A DNA stretch of 64,000 bases from RYN-428 sp035551995 (lineage in GTDB: Bacteria > Planctomycetota > Phycisphaerae > Tepidisphaerales > Tepidisphaeraceae). Where the stretch lies: positions 1 to 64,000 of the forward strand of contig DASZME010000005.1 of NCBI GenBank assembly GCA_035551995.1, read 5' to 3'. Below are positions 59,366 through 64,000 of this stretch, one piece after another. A model generated the notes under the pieces. It did no database searches, had not been told where the DNA came from, and worked only from the letters and a program-made list of their open reading frames with translations. Within the stretch, counting starts at the first letter, position 1, and every line of letters starts with the position of its first letter. The position numbers and the translations under genes are program-made.

Positions 59366-59998
59366 GTGAGTCATTCGTTTCCAATATTGCTCGACGTGAC
59401 GGATCGGCCGATCGTGATCGTCGGTGGCGGCCATGTGGCAGCGCGCAAGGCGCTGGCGCTCATCGCCGCCGGGGCTGTGCGAATCCGTTGCATATCGCCG
59501 GAGTTCGTCGATGATTTCCCGGCCGCGGTCGAGCGAATCGGCGAGGAATATTCGGATCGGCGCCTGGAGGGCGCCGGTCTGGTTTTTGCCGCGACCAATC
59601 GCCCGGAAGTGAACGGCGCGGTCGTTCGAGACGCCCGGCGGCGCGGAATTATCGTGAACCGCGCCGACGGGGACGAATCCGATCCGGGCGATTTTTCCAC
59701 GCCGGCCAAATTTCAGGACGGACCGGTTATCGTCGCTGTTTCCGCCGGCAGCGCGGCCCTGGCGGCGGCGGTTCGGGATCGCATCGCCCGCACGCTTGAC
59801 CGGCGATTCGCGGAGATGGCCGGGGCGATGCAGTCGCTTCGCCCGGAAATTAAAGCGTCCAAACTTTCTCCGGCGCGGCGAGCGGATGTTTTTCGCGCCC
59901 TGGCCGGCGACGAGGCGATGGCCGCCCTCAGCTCCGGCGGAATCGAAAGTTTGCGAGCCTGGCTTTTACGGCTCTACCCGGAAATCAAACATGGGTGA
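59366..59998 (+). CDS. Precorrin-2 dehydrogenase / siroheme synthase N-terminal domain
   Basis: A 210-residue protein with the Rossmann motif IVIVGGGHVAARKA and the following FAATNRPEVNGAVV and NRADGDESDPGDFSTPAKF typical of CysG N-terminal or Met8-like enzymes. These oxidise precorrin-2 to sirohydrochlorin; some also insert iron. There is no methyltransferase domain. A GTG start is used. The gene overlaps the hemX-like gene by 8 bases and belongs to a tetrapyrrole operon with hemA. Confidence 0.88.
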   Translation: MSHSFPILLDVTDRPIVIVGGGHVAARKALALIAAGAVRIRCISPEFVDDFPAAVERIGEEYSDRRLEGAGLVFAATNRPEVNGAVVRDARRRGIIVNRADGDESDPGDFSTPAKFQDGPVIVAVSAGSAALAAAVRDRIARTLDRRFAEMAGAMQSLRPEIKASKLSPARRADVFRALAGDEAMAALSSGGIESLRAWLLRLYPEIKHG

Positions 59999-60845
59999 TG
60001 TTCCCTCCACCGGACAACTCAGCGTTCTTGTCGCGGCGATCGCCGTGCTGCTGGCGGCGCTCTTTTCGTCGCTGCGCCGATGGCGCGCCGAATCGCGCGA
60101 CCCCGGCGGCGCCTCGGCGTTCTCGTCGCGGGTCCTGGCCAAAGGCTGCCTCTACGCCGGCACAATTCTCTGTGTCGGCGTGCTGTTCTGGCACTCGCAC
60201 GTCCGAGGAATCTGGCGGCCGCTGGAAGATAATTTCGGCGCGTTTCTATGGCTTGCCGTCCTCTTGGCGCTGTTCATCATCTACACCCAGCGCGCCCATC
60301 CCCTGCGCGGGCTGGACTTTTTCATTTTGCCGGTCGTGTTGCTCCTGCTGGCGCTGGCCATCGTCTTCGGCAAAACCAAGCCGCACGAATACCATGAGAC
60401 GACATGGTCGATCGTTCATCGCGTGACGGCGTATGGGGGCTTCGTCGCGTTCGCGATCGCGGGCGCGGTCGGCGGGATGTACTTGTTCGCCACGCGCCGC
60501 CTGCGTCACAAAAAATTGCTCCCCGGCCAGGGCTTCGGCAGCCTCGAGCGTCTCGAACACATCACGTTTTTGTCCGTCACGCTCGGCTTTGCTCTCCTGA
60601 CCGTCGGGCTGGTGACCGGATTAATCCGCGTTCTCGATCCGCGCCGCCCAAACAGTCTGGGTCCCGACTGGTATCGAAATCCGAAGGTGGTGCTGGCGTG
60701 CGTCGCGTGGATCGTCTACGCCCTGGTGCTGCACTCGCCGATCAATCCGGCGTTCCGCGGGCGGCGGACCGCGATGCTGAGCGTACTGGGTTTTATCCTG
60801 ATGATCGGCACGTTCGTGGCGGTGCAGTTCATGCCGGGAAAATGA
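59991..60845 (+). CDS. HemX/CcsA-like cytochrome c assembly membrane protein
   Basis: The 284-residue protein has eight hydrophobic segments and conserved histidines in FWHSHVRG, WSIVHRVTAYGG and LVLHSPINP. These features match the CcsA/HemX family. No WWD haem-binding motif of true CcsA is seen, and its position directly before hemA (1-base gap) fits HemX, which modulates glutamyl-tRNA reductase levels. The ATG at 59991 overlaps the previous gene. Confidence 0.85.
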   Translation: MGDVPSTGQLSVLVAAIAVLLAALFSSLRRWRAESRDPGGASAFSSRVLAKGCLYAGTILCVGVLFWHSHVRGIWRPLEDNFGAFLWLAVLLALFIIYTQRAHPLRGLDFFILPVVLLLLALAIVFGKTKPHEYHETTWSIVHRVTAYGGFVAFAIAGAVGGMYLFATRRLRHKKLLPGQGFGSLERLEHITFLSVTLGFALLTVGLVTGLIRVLDPRRPNSLGPDWYRNPKVVLACVAWIVYALVLHSPINPAFRGRRTAMLSVLGFILMIGTFVAVQFMPGK

Positions 60846-60846
60846 A

Positions 60847-62166
60847 ATGCAAAGGCTTCTTCTCCTGGGACTGAATCACACCACCGCGCCGCTGGACGTG
60901 CGCGAAAAGCTGGCGTTCGCCGCCGCCGAACGCGACGCCGCCCTGGCCGCGTTTGCCGTGCGATTCCCCGGCTGCGAAGCGGTGCTGCTGTCGACCTGCA
61001 ATCGCGTGGAATTGTACATCTCGCGCGAAACCCACGGCCGGCCGCGCGAGGAGGAAATGGTCGATTTCCTGGCCGATTTCCACCGGATTCCCGCCCAGGC
61101 GTTCAAGGATCATCTCTATTACAAGTCCAATCGAGACGTCGTGGAGCATCTATTTGCCGTCACCACTTCGCTCAATTCGATGGTGCTCGGCGAAACGCAA
61201 ATCCTCGGCCAGGTGCGCGACGCCTACGAGGCGGCCTGCAAGGCCGCCAGCTGCGCCAAGACGCTCAACCCGCTGTTCCAGCGCGCCATCGCCGTCGGCA
61301 AACAGGTGATGCACGAGACGAAGCTGAACGAAGGCCGCCTGAGCGTCGCCAGCGTAGCCGTCGATTACGCGAGAAATATTTTCGAAAACTTCAGCGACAA
61401 AACCATTCTCTCGATCGGCGCCGGGAAAATGTCGCAGCTTGTGCTCCAGCATTTCGCGGCGTTGTCGCCGGGACAATTGCTGATCTGCAATCGCGACGCC
61501 CAAAAAGCCGAGGCGCTGGCGGAAAAATTCAACGGCCGCGCCGTCGATTTCGACCGGTTGGCCGAGCACCTGGTGGTCGCCGACATCGTGGTGTCGTCCA
61601 CCGGCGCCGCGCAGGCGATCATCACCCGCCCGCTGTTCGAGTCCCTGCGCCGCCAGCGGCGCTACCGGCCGATCTTCCTCATCGACATCGCCGTCCCGCG
61701 CGACATCGACGCGGCGGTGGGGGAGATCGACAACGTCTATCTCTATAATCTGGACGATCTTCAGCAAGTCGTCGCGCAAAACCAGTCGTACCGCAAGGAG
61801 GCCGTCGCGGCGGCGACCGCCATCATCACGCGCCACGTCGAAGAATTCGACGCCTGGCAACGCCAGCGCGAACTGGGTCCGGCGATTCAGCGGCTGTACG
61901 CACGCTATCACCGCGTGGCCCAGGATGAAGTCGCCCGCACCCGGCGAAAGCTGACGACCGTCAGCGAAACCGAAGCGGTCCACCTGGAAGAACTGGCCCG
62001 GCGAATCGTCAATAAGCTGCTGAACGATCCGGTGCAGATTTTGCGTCAATCGGATGGGGTCCACACGCCCGCGGGGCAATATCTTCACGCCCTGGAAAAA
62101 CTCTTCCGCCTGGGAGAGCAGGACGATTCGCCGGAGGCGCCGGATGAGGGCGATCGGCACGAATAA
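60847..62166 (+). CDS. hemA: Glutamyl-tRNA reductase
   Basis: A 439-residue NADPH-dependent enzyme that converts glutamyl-tRNA to glutamate-1-semialdehyde, the entry of C5 tetrapyrrole synthesis. The catalytic cysteine is C51 in STCNRVELYI, the tRNA-binding N-terminus is GLNHTTAPLDVREKL, the NADP-binding domain has SIGAGKMSQLVLQHF, and a C-terminal dimerisation helix (about 310-410) follows. Its end overlaps the next gene by 23 bases. Confidence 0.95.
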   Translation: MQRLLLLGLNHTTAPLDVREKLAFAAAERDAALAAFAVRFPGCEAVLLSTCNRVELYISRETHGRPREEEMVDFLADFHRIPAQAFKDHLYYKSNRDVVEHLFAVTTSLNSMVLGETQILGQVRDAYEAACKAASCAKTLNPLFQRAIAVGKQVMHETKLNEGRLSVASVAVDYARNIFENFSDKTILSIGAGKMSQLVLQHFAALSPGQLLICNRDAQKAEALAEKFNGRAVDFDRLAEHLVVADIVVSSTGAAQAIITRPLFESLRRQRRYRPIFLIDIAVPRDIDAAVGEIDNVYLYNLDDLQQVVAQNQSYRKEAVAAATAIITRHVEEFDAWQRQRELGPAIQRLYARYHRVAQDEVARTRRKLTTVSETEAVHLEELARRIVNKLLNDPVQILRQSDGVHTPAGQYLHALEKLFRLGEQDDSPEAPDEGDRHE

Positions 62167-64000
62167 TCCGCTCGGCGGGTCGCTGCGCCGGCGCAGCCGA
62201 GGCGCGCTCCTGGTTTGGTTGTGTTTACTGCCGTTGATCGGCTTATTGCTCTACGCCCAATCGGCGTGGCCGATCGCGATTTACCGGATCGTCATGGACG
62301 GCGGAACCGTCCTGCTGTGGATCATCGCGGCGACGGGATTCGGAATGCTTGCATGCCGGGCGTTGCGTTTGTGGGATGCGTCGTCGCCCGTCTCCCTGAA
62401 ACTCGCCACGTCGGTCGGCGCCGGCCTTGGAGTGCTGAGCCTCGCGCTGCTCGGGCTTGGCTTGGCGGGTCTGCTGAGTTTCGCGACGGCAGCGGCGCTG
62501 GTCGCGCTGGGCTGGATCGCGGCCATCGTGTGCGTTCGGGCATGGCATCGAGAATCGGCGCCGGGCGCGCTGAGAGGATGGATAACTGAACCGGCGGGAT
62601 GGGAATGGTTGGGATTGCTGGCGACGCCATTTTTAGCGCTGGCGCTGACGGCCGCTTTGGTTCCCCCCGGGATGCTTTGGACGCCGGAGGAGCCGCATGG
62701 GTATGACGTGGTCGAATACCACTTGCAGATTCCGCGCGAGTGGTATGAAGCCCATCGGATCATGCCGCTGCATCACAACGTTTTTTCGTATTTCCCGTTC
62801 AACGTGGAAATGCATTACCTCATGGCGATGTACTTGCGCGGCGGGCCGTGGGCGGGAATGTACGTCTGCCAAATGATGCACATGACGTTCGTGGTCGTGG
62901 CCGTCGTCGCCGTATATGGCATCGCCCGGCGTCGCGCCGGCGCCGCGCCGGCGATCATCGCCGCCGTGAGCGTCCTCACTGTTCCCTGGCTGGCTCAGTT
63001 GTCCGCCATCGCCTACGACGAGGGCGGATTCTTGCTCTTTGGCGTGTTGTCGATCGGCTGGGCGCTTCACGCCGCCGATTCCCGCCACCCACGTCGGCAT
63101 TTTATTTTCGCCGGCGCGATGGCGGGTTTTGCCGCGGGCAGCAAGCTGACGGCCGTTCCGGAAGTCCTCATCGCCGTCCCGCTCGTCTGCGCGGGACTGG
63201 CGGCGTGGAAGATGATCGCCCGCTCGGATCGCACGCTCGCTCCATGGCGCGGCATTGCGCTGTTCGGCCTTGTCGGATTACTCGCCTTTAGCCCTTGGTT
63301 AATTCGCAACCTTCGGTGGGCGGGAAATCCGGTTTTTCCGGAACTGATGCCGCTCCTCGGCCGCGGCGATTTTACGCCGGTACAGGTTCGGCGGTGGGAA
63401 TTGGCCTATGTGCCGCCGGTTGAGCAGCGGTCAATCGTCGGACGCGCGAAACGGTTTTGCGAGGAAGTCGTCGTGGGCTGGCAATTTGGATACCTGTTGC
63501 TGCCGCTCGGGCTGATCGCGTTCGTATCGTCGATACGCGATCCGATGGCGTGGGGGCTGTTGGGCTTACTGGCGATATTGACGATCATCTGGCTCTTTTT
63601 TACCCATTTGCAAGGACGGTTCTTCATCCTCGCCGCGCCAGTATCGGCGTTACTGATCGCCCAGATGGATTGGCATAAACGAGAATTTATCGGCGTTATT
63701 CTCGTCGCGATCTTCGCCGCCGTCGGCTGGGTGCATATCAACCTAAAGCTGCTTGATTCGGTCGCGGGGGAAGTCGGGATCGGCAACGTGCTCGGCATGA
63801 ACGATCTAAGCGCGATCACGCTAAAACAGCCGCCGTTGGATCGCGTTCCGCCGGATGCGCCCCTTTGCCTGGTTGGAGACGCCCGAGCGTTCTGGTATCC
63901 GCTGCCGATGTCCCGGCTGAGGTATCGAACGGTATTCGACGTGAAAAGCGATGAGCCGAATATCGTCAAAGCTTGGATTGGTCATGACGGAAAACGCGCC
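62144..64000 (+). CDS. Multi-pass membrane protein, GT-C/ArnT-like (3' end outside window)
   Basis: This frame is open from an ATG at 62144 to the last base: 619 codons without a stop, so the gene is cut by the window edge. The protein has at least ten hydrophobic segments. A loop after the third contains EEPHGYDVVEYHLQIPREWYE, with acidic residues in the first extracytoplasmic loop as in GT-C glycosyltransferases (family 39/83, mannosyl or aminoarabinose transfer from lipid-linked donors). The donor is unknown. The 23-base overlap with hemA suggests translational coupling. Confidence 0.7.
   Translation, partial: MRAIGTNNPLGGSLRRRSRGALLVWLCLLPLIGLLLYAQSAWPIAIYRIVMDGGTVLLWIIAATGFGMLACRALRLWDASSPVSLKLATSVGAGLGVLSLALLGLGLAGLLSFATAAALVALGWIAAIVCVRAWHRESAPGALRGWITEPAGWEWLGLLATPFLALALTAALVPPGMLWTPEEPHGYDVVEYHLQIPREWYEAHRIMPLHHNVFSYFPFNVEMHYLMAMYLRGGPWAGMYVCQMMHMTFVVVAVVAVYGIARRRAGAAPAIIAAVSVLTVPWLAQLSAIAYDEGGFLLFGVLSIGWALHAADSRHPRRHFIFAGAMAGFAAGSKLTAVPEVLIAVPLVCAGLAAWKMIARSDRTLAPWRGIALFGLVGLLAFSPWLIRNLRWAGNPVFPELMPLLGRGDFTPVQVRRWELAYVPPVEQRSIVGRAKRFCEEVVVGWQFGYLLLPLGLIAFVSSIRDPMAWGLLGLLAILTIIWLFFTHLQGRFFILAAPVSALLIAQMDWHKREFIGVILVAIFAAVGWVHINLKLLDSVAGEVGIGNVLGMNDLSAITLKQPPLDRVPPDAPLCLVGDARAFWYPLPMSRLRYRTVFDVKSDEPNIVKAWIGHDGKRA

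Noticed and set aside
1..64000. tRNA, rRNA, prophage and integron signals
   Set aside because: The intergenic gaps were read for cloverleaf arms, conserved rRNA blocks, integrases and attachment-like repeats; none was convincing.

Overview
The window looks like a chromosomal segment of a planctomycete, most likely of the class Phycisphaerae. Two large secreted-type proteins (33377-35986 and 38274-39956) carry the LEPR motif (LEPRRFLSA and LEPRQMMSG) near their N-termini, which is a planctomycete hallmark. An LptE-type lipoprotein, a BamD-like TPR protein, a porin and a full Tad pilus locus point to a diderm envelope. The DNA is GC-rich, with many ATGA/GTGA/TTGA gene overlaps and several GTG or TTG starts. 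No rRNA, tRNA, CRISPR array or phage gene was recognised.

Layout. 1-3425: the end of a bicupin oxalate decarboxylase, an outer-membrane porin and a LuxR-type response regulator that lacks its phosphoacceptor. 3557-19322: a glycoconjugate cluster bracketed by two related ABC exporters. Between them, eleven near-contiguous genes from 5928 (the last being the second exporter) encode a sugar epimerase, a glycosidase-epimerase fusion, a zinc-type dehydrogenase, a GT4 glycosyltransferase, three CgeB-like proteins, a CmoB-like methyltransferase, a second glycosidase and a DUF4396 membrane protein. 19414-25363: a third ABC exporter, a PYROXD2-like flavoprotein and glycolate oxidase subunits GlcE/GlcF. 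25360-33060 (minus strand): YbbR protein, c-di-AMP cyclase, FolP, GNAT, FtsH, LptE and a TPR protein. 33377-43970: LEPR surface protein, argF/argB, LEPR-PA14-GH88 enzyme and a heterodimeric ABC exporter. 44158-47314: Cu/Zn superoxide dismutase, a repeat-filled spacer, a membrane alpha/beta hydrolase and a MarR regulator. 47713-59108: a Tad/Flp pilus locus with two pilins, prepilin peptidase, TadE, TadG, CpaB, secretin, TadZ, TadA, TadB, TadC and a lipoprotein. 59366-64000: precorrin-2 dehydrogenase, a HemX-like protein, HemA and the start of a multi-spanning membrane protein that runs off the window.

The most unusual locus is the 5.9-19.3 kb cluster. It combines sugar modification, sugar transfer, methylation, two retaining-type glycosidases and exporters, so it probably makes and exports a small or surface glycoconjugate whose structure cannot be read from sequence. 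The best-supported structural discovery is a nested repeat at 44.9-45.3 kb: a 202-bp palindromic MITE-like element with a 13-bp target duplication sits inside a dispersed repeat whose uninterrupted copy lies at 5.7 kb. Several proteins carry altered key residues: the receiver domain (D to N), SodC (both disulfide cysteines missing), the diadenylate cyclase (DGA to DLG), one ABC pair with complementary degeneration, and TadZ (P-loop without lysine). All family assignments come from reading motifs; no database search was run.
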